64,000 nt of DNA from Rhizobium rosettiformans (GTDB taxonomy: Bacteria; Pseudomonadota; Alphaproteobacteria; Rhizobiales; Rhizobiaceae), in assembly GCF_016806065.1 (NCBI RefSeq), contig NZ_CP032405.1, positions 1,261,001 through 1,325,000 on the forward strand, in the 5' to 3' direction. How positions within the stretch are numbered: the first letter of the stretch is position 1; each line of letters starts with the position of its first letter. The translations under genes and the position numbers were made by a program. Below are positions 1 through 9,810 of this stretch, one piece after another. The notes under the pieces are model-generated. The model was not told the DNA's origin. It searched no databases and saw nothing but the letters and a program-made list of their open reading frames with translations.

Positions 1-787
1 AACGAACTACATCGCGCGTCGTGCCGGCTACAGGTGTCACAATCGCCACGTCGCGCTGTGCCAGCGCATTCATCAGGCTTGATTTCCCGGCATTCGGCAG
101 ACCGGCCAGCGCCACCTTGAAACCATCGCGGATGATCTCGCCGGCCCGAAGATTTCCGATTGCCCGATCCACCTGTAACTTAAGATCCTCGACATCGGCC
201 CAGATACGATCGGACACCGAACCTGGGATATCGCCCTCGTCGCTGAAGTCCAATTCGGCTTCGAGCATGGCGCGCACGAAAACAAGTTTCTCACGCCATT
301 CATCGTAGACCGCGGACAAATGACCATTGGCCTGTTCACCCGCAAGCCTTCTCTGCATCTCGGTCTCGGCGCTCAGAAGATCGGCGAGACCTTCGACCTC
401 TACAAGATCCATCTTGCCGTTTTCAAACGCGCGTCTCGAGAACTCGCCCGCTTCGGCCAATCTAATCCCGTTGAATCCGGCTAATGATCGAAGTGCCGCG
501 TTCACGACGGCACGGCCGCCATGCAGATGCAATTCCACACAGTCTTCGCCGGTGAACGAATTGGGCGCTGGGAAAATGAGAACGAGACCCCGATCAAGAA
601 ACTCGCCGCTCGTCGTCCGGATCGTCCGAAGACCTGCCAGGCGCGGCTCCGGCAGCGACCCGACCATCTTGCTGACAACTTCGAAGCTTCCTGGACCGCT
701 GACCCTGATAACAGCAACGCCGGCGGGTAGACCGCCGGACGCAAGGGCACAAATAGTATCGGAACGAGCGGTCACGAGATCACTCAC
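1..787 (-). CDS. mnmE: tRNA uridine-5-carboxymethylaminomethyl modification GTPase MnmE (partial)
   Basis: N-terminal 262 codons of MnmE (TrmE); the rest lies beyond the left edge. With MnmG this GTPase makes the cmnm5 modification at the wobble uridine of tRNAs. The frame begins GTG-AGT-GAT-CTC at 787 and shows the N-terminal folate-binding domain ([14 protein letters not shown] near residue 20, then HGGRAVV), the helical region, and the start of the inserted G domain with the P-loop GLPNAGKSS and a downstream GTTRD switch motif. It lies 39 nt after rho on the same strand, the rhizobial order in which mnmG, rsmG and parAB usually follow. The gap to rho holds a small hairpin (803-822) without a T-run, so read-through from rho is possible. 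The GTG start is inferred; a second GTG lies four codons in. Confidence 0.93.
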   Translation of the reverse strand, partial: MSDLVTARSDTICALASGGLPAGVAVIRVSGPGSFEVVSKMVGSLPEPRLAGLRTIRTTSGEFLDRGLVLIFPAPNSFTGEDCVELHLHGGRAVVNAALRSLAGFNGIRLAEAGEFSRRAFENGKMDLVEVEGLADLLSAETEMQRRLAGEQANGHLSAVYDEWREKLVFVRAMLEAELDFSDEGDIPGSVSDRIWADVEDLKLQVDRAIGNLRAGEIIRDGFKVALAGLPNAGKSSLMNALAQRDVAIVTPVAGTTRDVVR

Positions 788-826
788 AGGCGAAGCCTGA
801 GGCTGCCGGCCGGAACCGGCAGAACA

Positions 827-2092
827 TCAGGTGTTCATCGAGTCGAAGAAGTCGCCGTTGTTCTTCGTCTGCTTGAGTTTGTCGATGAGGAATTCGATGG
901 CGTCGGTCGTGCCCATCGGCGCAAGAATACGGCGCAGAACGAAAATCTTCTGGAGATCCTGGCGCGGAACCAAGAGATCTTCCTTACGCGTACCGGACTT
1001 GAGGATGTCCATCGCGGGGAAGATGCGCTTGTCCGCGACCTTGCGATCGAGAACGATTTCCGAGTTACCCGTGCCCTTGAACTCTTCGAAGATGACTTCG
1101 TCCATGCGGCTACCTGTGTCGATCAGCGCCGTTGCGATTATCGTCAGCGAACCGCCTTCTTCGATGTTGCGGGCTGCACCGAAGAAGCGCTTCGGACGCT
1201 GCAATGCATTGGCATCGACACCACCGGTCAAAACCTTGCCGGAAGACGGGACCACGGTGTTGTAAGCACGGCCGAGGCGCGTAATGGAATCGAGCAGAAT
1301 GACGACGTCTCGGCCGTGTTCGACAAGACGCTTGGCCTTTTCAATGACCATTTCGGCCACCTGCACGTGACGAACCGCGGGTTCGTCGAACGTTGAAGAA
1401 ACGACTTCACCGCGGACCGAACGCTGCATGTCGGTCACTTCTTCCGGACGTTCGTCGATCAGAAGGACGATCAGATAACATTCCGGATGGTTGGCCGTGA
1501 TCGAATGCGCGATATTCTGCAGAATGACGGTCTTACCGGTGCGCGGCGGTGCGACGATCAGGCCGCGCTGGCCCTTGCCGAGCGGCGCCACGAGATCGAT
1601 GACGCGCGCAGACAGATCCTTCGACGTCGGAACATCGAGTTCCATCTTGAAGCGCTCGTTTGGATAGAGCGGCGTCAGGTTGTCGAAATGCACCTTGTGG
1701 CGGATCTTTTCGGGATCCTCGAAATTGATCGTGTTGACCTTCAGCAGGGCGAAATAGCGCTCGCCTTCCTTCGGTCCCCGGATTGGACCTTCGACGGTAT
1801 CGCCGGTCTTCAACGAGAAGCGGCGGATCTGTGAGGGCGAAATATAGATATCATCAGGGCCGGGGAGGTAATTCGCGTTTGCAGAACGCAGGAAACCGAA
1901 GCCATCCTGCAGAACTTCCACGACGCCTTCGCCGATGATCTCAACATCCTGGCTCGCCAGCATCTTCAAGATCGCAAACATCAGCTCCTGCTTGCGCATC
2001 GTGCTCGCGTTTTCAACTTCGAGCGATTCAGCAAAGGTCAGGAGATCGGTCGGCGATTTGCTTTTGAGTTCTTGTAGCTTCATTTCAGCCAT
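827..2092 (-). CDS. rho: Transcription termination factor Rho
   Basis: Hexameric RNA-dependent ATPase and helicase that ends transcription of untranslated RNA. The 421-residue protein has normal length. It carries the Rho N-terminal helical segment ([15 protein letters not shown]), the OB-fold RNA-binding domain (GFGFLRS, then [13 protein letters not shown]), the Walker A motif [17 protein letters not shown] near residue 175, Walker [16 protein letters not shown], the Q-loop and the C-terminal SGTRKEDLL. It follows hemJ after a 193 bp gap that may hold its own promoter; Rho is commonly autoregulated through its leader. I see no frameshift. In that 193 bp gap I find no gene, only a weak 4-bp-stem hairpin. 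Confidence 0.98.
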   Translation of the reverse strand: MAEMKLQELKSKSPTDLLTFAESLEVENASTMRKQELMFAILKMLASQDVEIIGEGVVEVLQDGFGFLRSANANYLPGPDDIYISPSQIRRFSLKTGDTVEGPIRGPKEGERYFALLKVNTINFEDPEKIRHKVHFDNLTPLYPNERFKMELDVPTSKDLSARVIDLVAPLGKGQRGLIVAPPRTGKTVILQNIAHSITANHPECYLIVLLIDERPEEVTDMQRSVRGEVVSSTFDEPAVRHVQVAEMVIEKAKRLVEHGRDVVILLDSITRLGRAYNTVVPSSGKVLTGGVDANALQRPKRFFGAARNIEEGGSLTIIATALIDTGSRMDEVIFEEFKGTGNSEIVLDRKVADKRIFPAMDILKSGTRKEDLLVPRQDLQKIFVLRRILAPMGTTDAIEFLIDKLKQTKNNGDFFDSMNT

Positions 2093-2285
2093 GAAGAGGG
2101 ACCACGTCAGATAGAATTTTCAAGGGGAACGGCGAGCTGGTGGAATTCGGTACGATCGCGAGAGCCGCAAATGACTGAATAGTACGCAAGCCAAAAGAAG
2201 GAAGTGGCGCGAAAATAGCGACTCGCGGATTCGACCGCAAGCGAAAAGCCGCCACCGGCAAAAATAAAGCGTGATCGGACCGAGA

Positions 2286-2822
2286 TCAGAACGGTTTGAC
2301 GATGGCAAGCACCACAATCAGGATCATCAGCAGGGTCGGCGCCTCGTTCATCATGCGCCAGTACCGCGGCGTTCCCACGTAGTCGCCGCGCCCGAACGAT
2401 TTGACCGCCTTGGCGAAATAGCCGTGAACACCGGACAGTGCGACCACGGCTGCGATCTTCGCATGCAGCCAACCACCTTGGAAACCAAAGACCTGCCAGG
2501 CCAGATATAGTCCCAGGATCCATGACACGATCATCGCCGGGGTCATGATGACCTTCATGAGCCTGGTTTCCATCACGGCAAATGTCTTTGCCTGCTGCGA
2601 CGACGGCTCGCAGTCGGAATGGTAGATGAAAAGCCGCGGCAGGTAGAGCATGCCTGCCATCCACGAGATGATGGCGATCACATGCAGCGCCTTGATCCAG
2701 GGATAAGCTTGGTCTGGTCCAGCCAGCATGATGCCGGCGCCGACGATGCCGAAGAAGACGAGAGCCGACGCGGCCTTGCGCGCTGCCCGCCTCCCGGGCT
2801 TGTCGTCGATCTGTTTTTCCAT
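2286..2822 (-). CDS. hemJ: Protoporphyrinogen IX oxidase HemJ
   Basis: Integral membrane protein that oxidises protoporphyrinogen IX to protoporphyrin IX, the penultimate step of heme synthesis. The 178-residue product has about five hydrophobic segments, the family motif IKALHVIAIISWMAGMLYLPRLF split around residues 43-65 with the conserved histidine in KALHV, the LHAKIA segment, and the usual C-terminus ending VKPF. An extra N-terminal stretch of about 40 residues with one hydrophobic segment precedes the family core; I recall this as common in rhizobial versions. Its start is 2 nt past the hemE stop, so the two heme genes should be co-translated. No HemG or HemY is in the window, consistent with HemJ being the oxidase here. 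Confidence 0.93.
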   Translation of the reverse strand: MEKQIDDKPGRRAARKAASALVFFGIVGAGIMLAGPDQAYPWIKALHVIAIISWMAGMLYLPRLFIYHSDCEPSSQQAKTFAVMETRLMKVIMTPAMIVSWILGLYLAWQVFGFQGGWLHAKIAAVVALSGVHGYFAKAVKSFGRGDYVGTPRYWRMMNEAPTLLMILIVVLAIVKPF

Positions 2823-2824
2823 GG

Positions 2825-3856
2825 TCAGCCGAAACTCCGAACCTGAGCGACGAGCTCGGTTACATGCTCCGGATCAGCCTGCGGCGTGATCCCATGGCCG
2901 AGATTGAAGATCAGCGGTCCATGACCGAGCGCCTGCAGGATCGCATCGATCCCGTCCTTGAGCGCTGGGCCACCAGCCACGACACGCATCGGATCCAGAT
3001 TGCCTTGAACAGGGCCATCCTTCTGCAGCTCGACAGCGAGGCTCAAGGGAACCGACCAATCGAGACCGATGGCGTCGGCGTTCGTGTCCTGGCGATAATT
3101 CTTCAGCAAGATCCCCGCGCCCTTGGCAAAGGCAATCACCTTCGCCTGAGGGCGACGAGACTTCACCGAGTCGATGATGCGCCGAACCGGCCGCACGGCG
3201 AAAGCCTCAAATTCAGTCTCGCCGAGAACACCTGCCCAAGAATCAAAGATCTGAACAGCATCCGCACCGGCATCGATCTGCTCGACGAGGTAATCGGCCG
3301 AGACGTCAGCTAGAAAATCGAGCAGACGGGCAAAGACCTCAGGATGGCGATAGGCGAAGAGACGGGCAGGGGCCTGGTCTGGCGTGCCATGTCCAGCGAT
3401 CATGTAGGTCGCCACCGTCCAGGGAGCGCCACAGAAGCCAAGCAGGGTCGTTTCGCTGGGCAGTGCCCCACGCAGCCGTGAAACCGTCTCCATGACCGGC
3501 TTGAGGTGATCCAGGACGCCTTCCTGAGAAAGCGCCAGTATGCCGTCCGTATCGATGGGGTCCATCTGCGGACCATGGCCTTCGGTGAAGGTCACGTTGC
3601 GATGAAGCGCATCCGGGATAACCAGAATATCCGAAAACAGGATAGCTGCATCAAAGCCATATCGGCGGATCGGCTGAAGCGTCACTTCGGTCGCATACTC
3701 GGGTGAGTAACAGAGATCGAGAAAGCTCCCGGCCTTCTTCCGTGTTTCCCGATACTCCGGGAGATAACGGCCTGCCTGTCTCATGAGCCAGATGGGCGGC
3801 GGCGTGACCGTTTTCCCATTCAGAACGTCGAGGACTTTTCGGTTCGGCGTGCTCAA
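2825..3856 (-). CDS. hemE: Uroporphyrinogen decarboxylase HemE
   Basis: Decarboxylates the four acetate side chains of uroporphyrinogen III to give coproporphyrinogen III. The 343-residue protein has the normal length and the N-terminal signature [17 protein letters not shown] near residue 20, the [12 protein letters not shown] segment, the catalytic-region [13 protein letters not shown], and the C-terminal [10 protein letters not shown]. The only start that fits is TTG at 3856, with AAAGGG about 10 nt upstream. It is the first gene of the minus-strand series hemE-hemJ-rho-mnmE and borders the putative replication origin, the same gene-origin adjacency known in Caulobacter and Sinorhizobium. 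Confidence 0.97.
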   Translation of the reverse strand: MSTPNRKVLDVLNGKTVTPPPIWLMRQAGRYLPEYRETRKKAGSFLDLCYSPEYATEVTLQPIRRYGFDAAILFSDILVIPDALHRNVTFTEGHGPQMDPIDTDGILALSQEGVLDHLKPVMETVSRLRGALPSETTLLGFCGAPWTVATYMIAGHGTPDQAPARLFAYRHPEVFARLLDFLADVSADYLVEQIDAGADAVQIFDSWAGVLGETEFEAFAVRPVRRIIDSVKSRRPQAKVIAFAKGAGILLKNYRQDTNADAIGLDWSVPLSLAVELQKDGPVQGNLDPMRVVAGGPALKDGIDAILQALGHGPLIFNLGHGITPQADPEHVTELVAQVRSFG

Positions 3857-4251
3857 GGCTCAGGCCCTTTCAAAAAAGAAAAGAGATATTGAATCTTCTT
3901 CTATTTCTAAGAGTCTCTGACTATCAAGGATTAATCGACGATCACAGCTTGTTCCCAATCCGGGATTTCAGTCGATAGTCGAGGCACCAAGTTCGCTCCG
4001 GCTCTGGGATAATGGGGATAACTGCAAATTAACCCATGATTCCATGAATTTGCGATCCGAACAGAAATCGGATTAACGGAGGAGGAGGAGTCGAAATGCG
4101 CAGAACGCTCTTGGGTCATCACCGTAATTCACAGCCCCCTGGAATCGAGAGCCTCTCGGGGTGCAATTGTGGATAAATCGGCACTTTTCCCACCCCTGAT
4201 CCGCCCCGCCCGCCATGGCCTCTGTTTATCCCAGACTATCAACAGGGTGCG
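3857..4251. other. oriC: Probable chromosomal replication origin (oriC)
   Basis: Gene-free 395 bp between divergent hemE and the PPDK-regulator gene. Next to hemE is an AT-rich stretch (about 3868-3912) that could be the unwinding element. DnaA-box-like 9-mers: a perfect TGTGGATAA at 4169-4177; two contiguous tandem copies, CTGGGATAA at 4004-4012 and TGGGGATAA at 4013-4021; and an inverted TTATCCCAG at 4226-4234. GANTC (CcrM) sites lie at 3891, 3911, 4038 and 4142. A TTAACC half-site near 4029 has no full CtrA partner. Origins next to hemE are established for Caulobacter and reported for rhizobia; the assignment here is inference from that plus the boxes. A 63-codon minus-strand frame (3931-4122) looks spurious. 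Confidence 0.75.
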
Positions 4252-5082
4252 GTGAAGAACGTGGAGAACCGGAAAAACTTCTTCCATCTCCATCTGATTT
4301 CTGACTCGACGGGGGAGACTCTGATCTCGGCAGGTCGAGCAGCCGCCGCGCAATTTCGCGGTTCCAATGCCATCGAGCATGTTTATCCCCTGATCCGCAG
4401 CAAGAAACAGATCAAGGCGTTGATCGATGCGCTCGATCGCGAACCCGGTATCGTGCTCTACACGATCGTCGACCAGGATCTCGCAGCACTTGTCGAAACG
4501 GGATGTCATGAACTGGGCTTGCCCTGCGTCAACGTGCTGGCCCCGATCATCGAGAAGTTTCAGGATTATCTGGGTGCGCCGTCCCGCGGGCGTGTCGGTG
4601 CTCAACATGTTCTGAACGCCGAATATTTCGCACGCATCGAAGCGTTGAATTTTACCATGGATCATGACGATGGCCAGGCGCCGGAAGATTACGATCAGGC
4701 CGATGTCGTGATCATCGGCATCAGCCGCACCTCCAAGACCCCGACGAGCATCTATCTCGCCAATCGGGGCATCAAGACTGCGAACCTGCCGATCGTGCCG
4801 GGCGTTCCGCTGCCCGAAGGATTGTTGAAAGCAACACGGCCGCTGATCGTCGGACTCATCGCCACGTCGGACCGCATTTCCCAAGTTCGCGAGAACCGGG
4901 TCCTAGGCGCGACGATGGGCTATGACCGAAGCGAATATGTCGACCGCGCCTCGATCACGGAAGAGCTGAAATATGCCCGCTCGCTGTGTGCGCGCAACAA
5001 CTGGCCTCTGATCGACGTGACGCGCCGTTCAATCGAGGAGACGGCGGCGGCCATTGTTGCTCTGCGTCCCAAGCCGCGCTAA
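4252..5082 (+). CDS. Pyruvate, phosphate dikinase / PEP synthase regulatory protein (DUF299 kinase-pyrophosphorylase)
   Basis: Bifunctional regulator that inactivates its target dikinase or PEP synthase by ADP-dependent threonine phosphorylation and reactivates it by phosphate-dependent dephosphorylation. The 276-residue protein matches the family's usual length. It starts [14 protein letters not shown] near residue 10 and carries the P-loop-like [18 protein letters not shown] near residue 160, followed by IPGVPLP-like and LIGL-like segments (here VPGVPLP and LIVGLIAT). The start is GTG at 4252, beside the origin. It is the first gene of the origin-proximal plus-strand cluster. Whether the partner is pyruvate phosphate dikinase or PEP synthase cannot be told from this window; rhizobia usually have the dikinase. 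Confidence 0.93.
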   Translation: MKNVENRKNFFHLHLISDSTGETLISAGRAAAAQFRGSNAIEHVYPLIRSKKQIKALIDALDREPGIVLYTIVDQDLAALVETGCHELGLPCVNVLAPIIEKFQDYLGAPSRGRVGAQHVLNAEYFARIEALNFTMDHDDGQAPEDYDQADVVIIGISRTSKTPTSIYLANRGIKTANLPIVPGVPLPEGLLKATRPLIVGLIATSDRISQVRENRVLGATMGYDRSEYVDRASITEELKYARSLCARNNWPLIDVTRRSIEETAAAIVALRPKPR

Positions 5083-5113
5083 TTCAGGACACTACCATTA
5101 CGAAGGTCTCAGC

Positions 5114-5713
5114 ATGGGTTCACCCTTGATTCTCGCGTCGGGCAGCACGGCGCGCCAGATGCTTTTGAAGAATGCCGGCCTCGACTTTGTCGCGATCCCT
5201 GCAACGGTGGATGAAAGAGCCATCGAAGACAATCTTCCGCTCGCAGGACGAGACCCCGTATCGGTTGCCCGGCATCTGGCACTGGCCAAGGCTACGAATG
5301 TGTCGGAGCGCTCTCCAGGCGCCTTCGTCATTGGCTGCGACCAGACCATGTCTCTCGGCAACCGGATCTTCCACAAGGCTGCTTCTCTGGACGAAGCTCG
5401 GCAGACCTTGATCAGCCTGCGCGGCAAGGCACACTTCCTGAACAGTGCAGTCTGTCTGGTTCGGGATGGTGAGCTGCTCTGGAGCGATGTGACCAAGGCC
5501 TGCATGCAGGTTCGCGATTTCTCGGATGAGTTCCTGGATGGCTATATCGAGCGGAATGGCAAGTCGATCTTATCCAGTGTCGGCTGCTATCAGCTTGAAG
5601 GGGAGGGCGTTCAGCTCTTCGATGCGATTGCCGGTGACTATTTCACCATCCTTGGTCTACCGCTTCTGCCGCTCCTCGCGGCTCTTCGTGAGCATGAGAT
5701 TAACCATGCGTGA
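5114..5713 (+). CDS. maf: Maf family nucleotide pyrophosphatase
   Basis: House-cleaning nucleoside triphosphate pyrophosphatase family that removes non-canonical or specific NTPs. From ATG 5114 the product is 199 residues, a normal length, beginning with the family motif [13 protein letters not shown] (N-terminal S-x-x-R type nucleotide-binding loop), followed by VDERAIE, then GCDQTMSLG containing the conserved Asp, and [31 protein letters not shown] at the C-terminus. The frame is open upstream to a TTG at 5054, but that would overlap the preceding gene and adds non-family sequence; AAGG lies 9 nt before the ATG. It overlaps aroE by 8 nt. Which Maf subtype it is cannot be fixed by eye. Confidence 0.92.
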   Translation: MGSPLILASGSTARQMLLKNAGLDFVAIPATVDERAIEDNLPLAGRDPVSVARHLALAKATNVSERSPGAFVIGCDQTMSLGNRIFHKAASLDEARQTLISLRGKAHFLNSAVCLVRDGELLWSDVTKACMQVRDFSDEFLDGYIERNGKSILSSVGCYQLEGEGVQLFDAIAGDYFTILGLPLLPLLAALREHEINHA

Positions 5714-6566
5714 TTCACGTGAAACATTTTTGCCCCGTGCTTTTGTCGCCGGCTATCCAATCAAGCATTCTCGCTCCCCGATGATCCATGGACACTGGCT
5801 CGAAACCTATGGTCTGTCCGGTTCCTACGAGAAGATCGCGGTCGCGCCGGAGGGCTTTGCCGACTTCATGCTTCGTTTGAAAGACGCGGATAGTCCCTAT
5901 CGTGGTGGCAATATCACGATCCCGCACAAGGAGGCCGCGAGCAAGCTTGCCGATCGGATAGACCCGGTCGCCGAAGAGCTCGGAGCGGCCAATACGCTCT
6001 GGCGGGAAGACGGGCTTCTGCATGCGACCAACACCGACGGCATCGGCTTTGTTGCCAATCTGGATTCGCAGCACCCGGGATGGGACAAGGTCGAACGCGC
6101 TGTGGTCTTGGGAGCAGGCGGCGCCAGCCGCGCAATTCTGCAGGCTCTTCGTGATCGTGGCATACCCGAAGTTCACGTGGTCAACCGAACCGTCGAGCGC
6201 GCGCAGGAACTCGTAGACCGCTTCGGGGCACCGCTCCAAGCTCACGGGATGGACGCCCTTAACTCTCTCCTGGAGGGCGCCGGGCTCTTCGTGAACACGT
6301 CATCCCTCGGGATGGATGGAACGGCAGCGCCCGTTCTTCCCTTCGACAGGATGAGGGAAGATGCCGTTGTCACCGATATCGTCTACGTGCCGCTGAAGAC
6401 GCCGTTCATTCAACAGGCAGAGCAGATTGGTCTGCCGACGGTCGATGGTCTGGGCATGCTTTTGCATCAGGCTGTGCCGGGGTTTGAACGATGGTTCGGA
6501 CAAAAGCCCGAAGTTACCGCCGCCTTGCGCCAGCTCGTGCTCGATGACATCAAGGCGCATGCATGA
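5706..6566 (+). CDS. aroE: Shikimate dehydrogenase (NADP+) AroE
   Basis: Reduces 3-dehydroshikimate to shikimate with NADPH in the aromatic amino-acid pathway. The 286-residue protein begins at ATG 5706, inside the last codons of maf. It shows the substrate-binding motif [14 protein letters not shown] near residue 15, [12 protein letters not shown] with the catalytic lysine near residue 70, [11 protein letters not shown], and the Rossmann motif [15 protein letters not shown] near residue 135, followed by NRT. Longer upstream starts in the frame only read through maf in another frame. It overlaps maf by 8 nt and coaE by 4 nt (ATGA), so it is translationally coupled on both sides. Confidence 0.97.
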   Translation: MRDSRETFLPRAFVAGYPIKHSRSPMIHGHWLETYGLSGSYEKIAVAPEGFADFMLRLKDADSPYRGGNITIPHKEAASKLADRIDPVAEELGAANTLWREDGLLHATNTDGIGFVANLDSQHPGWDKVERAVVLGAGGASRAILQALRDRGIPEVHVVNRTVERAQELVDRFGAPLQAHGMDALNSLLEGAGLFVNTSSLGMDGTAAPVLPFDRMREDAVVTDIVYVPLKTPFIQQAEQIGLPTVDGLGMLLHQAVPGFERWFGQKPEVTAALRQLVLDDIKAHA

Positions 6567-7168
6567 TCATCGTGGGGCTCACAGGCTCGATCGGCATGGG
6601 CAAGTCCACGACTGCCGCGCTCTTTGCCGACGAGGGTGTGCCCGTCAATGACGCTGATCGCGTGGTTCACGAACTGTATCGGTCGGAAGCCGTGGCACCC
6701 ATTGCGGGCCTCTTTCCCGACGCCATCGTCGACGGCATTGTCGATCGCGCGAAGCTGTCGGCGAATCTGGCAAAGAATCCGGCTAAGTTTAAAGAGCTAG
6801 AGGCCATCGTTCATCCCCTCGTGCGCGACAAGGAACACGCTTTCCTTGACGAGCAAAGCGCACTCGGCCATGCCCTTGTCCTTCTCGACATTCCCCTCTT
6901 GTTCGAGACCGGTGGCGAAAAGCGTGTGGACCGGATCGTTGTCGTCAGTTGCGAACCTGAGCTGCAGAGAGAAAGAGTGCTGGCACGACCGGGAATGACG
7001 GAAGAGAAATTTCAGCTGATCCTATCGAGGCAGGTTCCGGATGCACAAAAGCGTGCCCGGGCCGATTACGTCATTGATACCGGCCACGGGATTGACAGCG
7101 CGCGCGCCCAAGTCAAAACGATCGTCAGAGAACTACGCGAACAGGCGGAGCGGACAGACAATGCGTGA
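6563..7168 (+). CDS. coaE: Dephospho-CoA kinase CoaE
   Basis: Last step of coenzyme A synthesis: ATP-dependent 3'-phosphorylation of dephospho-CoA. The 201-residue protein starts [21 protein letters not shown], with the P-loop GSIGMGKST at residues 8-16, then [12 protein letters not shown], the lid-region DIPLLFETG and VVVSC, and the C-terminal ADYVIDTG. Length is normal. The ATG sits in the ATGA overlap with the aroE stop and its own stop overlaps the dnaQ start by 8 nt. The maf-aroE-coaE-dnaQ order is a well known alphaproteobacterial arrangement. Confidence 0.97.
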   Translation: MIIVGLTGSIGMGKSTTAALFADEGVPVNDADRVVHELYRSEAVAPIAGLFPDAIVDGIVDRAKLSANLAKNPAKFKELEAIVHPLVRDKEHAFLDEQSALGHALVLLDIPLLFETGGEKRVDRIVVVSCEPELQRERVLARPGMTEEKFQLILSRQVPDAQKRARADYVIDTGHGIDSARAQVKTIVRELREQAERTDNA

Positions 7169-7862
7169 GATCATCTTCGACACGGAAACGACCGGGCTCG
7201 ACAACAAGGCTGACCGGGTCATCGAAATCGGTGGCATCGAATTGCTCAATCATTTTCCGACCGGTCGCACCTTTCATGTCTATATCAATCCCGGCGACCG
7301 CAAGGTTCATCCCGATGCATTGGCGGTGCACGGCATCACCGACGAATTTCTGAAAGACAAACCGGTGTTCGCCGAGATCGTTTCCGACCTCCAGGAATTC
7401 TTCGAAGGGGCGAAGTGGATTGCTCACAACGCCTCATTCGACATGGGCTTCATCAACGCTGAATTCGACCGCTTGAGCCTCGCGCCGGTTCCTTCCGACA
7501 TGGTCATCGACACGCTGGCGCTCGCACGCCGGAAACATCCGATGGGGCCGAACTCGCTGGACGCCCTCTGCCGTCGATACGGTATCGACAACTCGCATCG
7601 TACGAAGCACGGCGCTCTACTCGACTCCGAACTGCTCGCCGAAGTCTATATCGAGATGCTGGGTGGTCGGCAGGCGGCACTGGGTCTGACGACCATCGAG
7701 ACGCGGCGGAACCAGTCGAACGAAATCGATGATGTGATCGAGATCAGCTATGATCGCCCGCGCGCTCTTGCGTCCCGCCTATCCGCAGCGGAGGTGGAAG
7801 GTCACGCCAAACTCGTCGGCCGTCTCGGCGGTAAGGCCATCTGGTCGAAATACGACGCATGA
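7161..7862 (+). CDS. dnaQ: DNA polymerase III epsilon subunit (3'-5' proofreading exonuclease)
   Basis: Proofreading subunit of the replicative polymerase. From ATG 7161 the product is 233 residues, a usual length. ExoI motif FDTETTGL is at residues 6-13, Exo[16 protein letters not shown] near residue 92, and Exo[17 protein letters not shown] near residue 153, giving the DEDDh active-site set. A C-terminal tail for binding the alpha subunit follows. It is the last gene of the origin-proximal operon and ends just before a strong hairpin (7865-7886) shared with the convergent secB. An upstream frame start at 7041 merely overlaps coaE. Confidence 0.97.
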   Translation: MREIIFDTETTGLDNKADRVIEIGGIELLNHFPTGRTFHVYINPGDRKVHPDALAVHGITDEFLKDKPVFAEIVSDLQEFFEGAKWIAHNASFDMGFINAEFDRLSLAPVPSDMVIDTLALARRKHPMGPNSLDALCRRYGIDNSHRTKHGALLDSELLAEVYIEMLGGRQAALGLTTIETRRNQSNEIDDVIEISYDRPRALASRLSAAEVEGHAKLVGRLGGKAIWSKYDA

Positions 7863-7864
7863 AA

Positions 7865-7886
7865 AAAGGGCCCGCGAGGGCCCTTT
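7865..7886. terminator. Bidirectional terminator between dnaQ and secB
   Basis: Perfect 9-bp stem AAAGGGCCC / GGGCCCTTT with a GCGA tetraloop, starting 2 nt after the dnaQ stop and ending 25 nt before the secB stop. A-tract on the left and T-tract on the right mean it can serve both convergent genes. Confidence 0.85.
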
Positions 7887-7911
7887 GCTTTGGCATATAC
7901 GGAATGCTCGC

Positions 7912-8388
7912 TCAGTTCGGCGCGGCCTGCGTCTTTGCGCGAGACTGTTCTTCTGAAACACGCTGAGCGAACATCTGGGCAAAGTCGATCGGATCGATCA
8001 TCAGCGGCGGGAAACCACCGTTGCGTGTCGCGTCGGCGATGATCTGACGAGCGAAGGGGAAGAGCAGGCGCGGGCACTCGATGAAGAGAACCGGCAGCAT
8101 GTGTTCCTGCGGGAAGCCGGTGATCCGGAAGACGCCGCCATAGATGAGTTCGGTGACGAACACGACCTTGTCGCCATCCTTGGCTTCTGCATTCAACGCC
8201 AGGACGACATCGAAGTCGGTGTCCGAAAGCGGGTTTGCATTGACATTGACGTTGATGTTGATGGCCGGCGCCTTGTCGCGCGCCTGAAGCGAGCGGGGTG
8301 CACCTGGATTTTCAAACGAGAAATCCTTGATGTACTGGGCGAGAATGTTGAGGGACGGAGAAGCCGTTCCCTGATTGTTGTCGGCCAT
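7912..8388 (-). CDS. secB: Protein-export chaperone SecB
   Basis: Tetrameric cytosolic chaperone that keeps preproteins unfolded and passes them to SecA. From ATG 8388 the product is 158 residues, normal for the family. It contains [21 protein letters not shown] near residue 10 (the conserved N-terminal signature), [11 protein letters not shown], the acidic [20 protein letters not shown] and the [33 protein letters not shown] block. A longer frame to 8430 adds 14 non-family residues. It faces dnaQ across a shared terminator and lies downstream of fxsA in the opposite reading sense (fxsA is 86 bp upstream on the same strand). Confidence 0.96.
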   Translation of the reverse strand: MADNNQGTASPSLNILAQYIKDFSFENPGAPRSLQARDKAPAININVNVNANPLSDTDFDVVLALNAEAKDGDKVVFVTELIYGGVFRITGFPQEHMLPVLFIECPRLLFPFARQIIADATRNGGFPPLMIDPIDFAQMFAQRVSEEQSRAKTQAAPN

Positions 8389-8474
8389 AGGGCGTGTCCT
8401 TGAAGATGAATTGCTAAGGCCATCTAACATTTGAAACTTGCGCTTACAACCCTGCGCGCCGGTGCGTCAGGGGG

Positions 8475-8963
8475 TCACTCGCGGCCGATCCGTGGATCGC
8501 GCCAGGGCGAGTTCCGGTCGGGTTCGCGCTGATATTCGTCGTCGCCGAGGTCGACCACATTTTCGTCACTGGGACGGCTCGTCCTGAAACCGGCGTCAGA
8601 AAAACTACTGCGGACAATGAGCCGCGGCTTGATCAGACGCCAGGCGAGATCACGAACGAAAGGCAGGAAGAGTAGAATGCCGATGATGTCGCCGAAGAAG
8701 CCGGGCACGATCAGAAGAAAGGCGGCCACCACCAGAAGGGCACCGTGAACCAGTTCCCGTCCGGGATCCATGCCGCGCTGCGCCTCGCTCTGCAATCGGC
8801 GCAGGATACCCGCCCCTTGATAGCGGAGCAGTATGACACCTGCGAAAGCCGCAAGAATGATCAACCCCAGGGTCGGCAAGACACCGATGGCTTGCCCGAC
8901 CAAGATAAAGCTGGCGATTTCAACGAGGGGTGCGATGAGAAATAGCACCAGGGGAAGGCGCAT
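8475..8963 (-). CDS. fxsA: FxsA family membrane protein
   Basis: Inner-membrane protein of the FxsA family (named for suppression of phage T7 exclusion by F plasmids; the normal job is unknown). The 162-residue product has three or four hydrophobic segments: LVLFLIAPLVEIASFILV at the N-terminus, LPTLGLIILAAFAGVILLRY near residue 30, and ALLVVAAFLLIVPGFFGDIIGILLFLPF (two pieces) near residues 75-100, the family core. The tail is hydrophilic. ATG 8963 is chosen over TTG 8975 because GGAG sits 6 nt before the ATG. It is divergent from the Tim44-like gene across 148 bp. Confidence 0.88.
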   Translation of the reverse strand: MRLPLVLFLIAPLVEIASFILVGQAIGVLPTLGLIILAAFAGVILLRYQGAGILRRLQSEAQRGMDPGRELVHGALLVVAAFLLIVPGFFGDIIGILLFLPFVRDLAWRLIKPRLIVRSSFSDAGFRTSRPSDENVVDLGDDEYQREPDRNSPWRDPRIGRE

Positions 8964-9111
8964 GGGCTGCTCCAAACGCCTTTGTGATCCGGATATCGCA
9001 AGAGTCGGCGCTTACTCGATGCAAAGAATGCATTGCGCCATTTGAATGATGCAGCGCTCCGGACTATATGGGAGAAGGAAAAATCAAATTCAATCAAGCC
9101 TGGCGGTATTC

Positions 9112-9810
9112 ATGGGGTCTAGTGATTTCGTTACATTGTTCTTCCTGGTCGCAGCGGTTCTGATCTTCTTTCAGCTCCGCAGCGTTCTTGGACGACGCAC
9201 GGGCCACGAAAAGCCGTCGTTCGATCCGTTCGCACAGCGTGATCTGGCCAAGGGGGCAGCGCGTGATGATGGCAAGGTTGTCACCCTTCCGCGCCGCGAG
9301 GACGGCAACGCTGAAGATCGGTTTGTCGCCGTGGATGCTTATTCACCCGCCGGCACGCCCCTGAACGATCAGTTGCGCGAACTTCTGCACCACGATCCGA
9401 GCTTCAACCCGAAGGAATTCCTCAACGGTGCGAAGATTGCCTACGAGATGATCGTCATGGCTTATGCCGACGGCGACAGGAAGACCTTGAAAGGCCTTCT
9501 GTCCCGCGAAGTCTTTGACGGTTTCGAAAGCGCAATCGCCGATCGCGAGAGCCGCGGCGAGGTCGTGAAGTCCACATTTGTCGGCATCGAGAAGGCGGAC
9601 ATCATACAGGCATCCGCTCGCGAGAACGAAGAGCAGGTGACCGTTCGCATCGTCAGCCAGTTGATTACGGCGACCTACGACAATGCAGGTGCCATGATTG
9701 ATGGCGATGCCGAGGCGGTATCCGAGGTGAACGACGTGTGGACCTTCGCCCGCGATGTGCGCTCGCGTGATCCAAACTGGAAGCTGATCGCGACCGAAGC
9801 AGAACAATGA
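9112..9810 (+). CDS. Tim44/TimA family protein
   Basis: Membrane-anchored protein with a Tim44-like C-terminal domain. The 232-residue product starts with one transmembrane segment (FVTLFFLVAAVLIFFQLRSVLG split around residues 6-25), a charged linker, and the Tim44-like fold from about residue 85 (FLNGAKIAYEMIVMAYADGDRKTLKGLLSREVFDGF). Known alphaproteobacterial members are inner-membrane proteins related to the mitochondrial import factor Tim44; their bacterial role is unsettled. ATG 9112 is chosen because upstream residues in the frame are unrelated. Its stop overlaps mltA by 4 nt (ATGA), which suggests coupling with a murein hydrolase gene. Confidence 0.88.
   Translation: MGSSDFVTLFFLVAAVLIFFQLRSVLGRRTGHEKPSFDPFAQRDLAKGAARDDGKVVTLPRREDGNAEDRFVAVDAYSPAGTPLNDQLRELLHHDPSFNPKEFLNGAKIAYEMIVMAYADGDRKTLKGLLSREVFDGFESAIADRESRGEVVKSTFVGIEKADIIQASARENEEQVTVRIVSQLITATYDNAGAMIDGDAEAVSEVNDVWTFARDVRSRDPNWKLIATEAEQ

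Noticed and set aside
4025..4060. A CtrA binding site (TTAA-N7-TTAA) in the origin
   Set aside because: Only one half, TTAACC, is present; the second half at the required spacing does not match.
3931..4122. A 63-codon minus-strand frame inside the putative origin
   Set aside because: Low complexity, no family resemblance, and it overlaps the DnaA-box cluster.
5054..5113. An extended maf start at TTG 5054
   Set aside because: It would overlap the preceding gene and add sequence unlike Maf; ATG 5114 begins right at the family motif.
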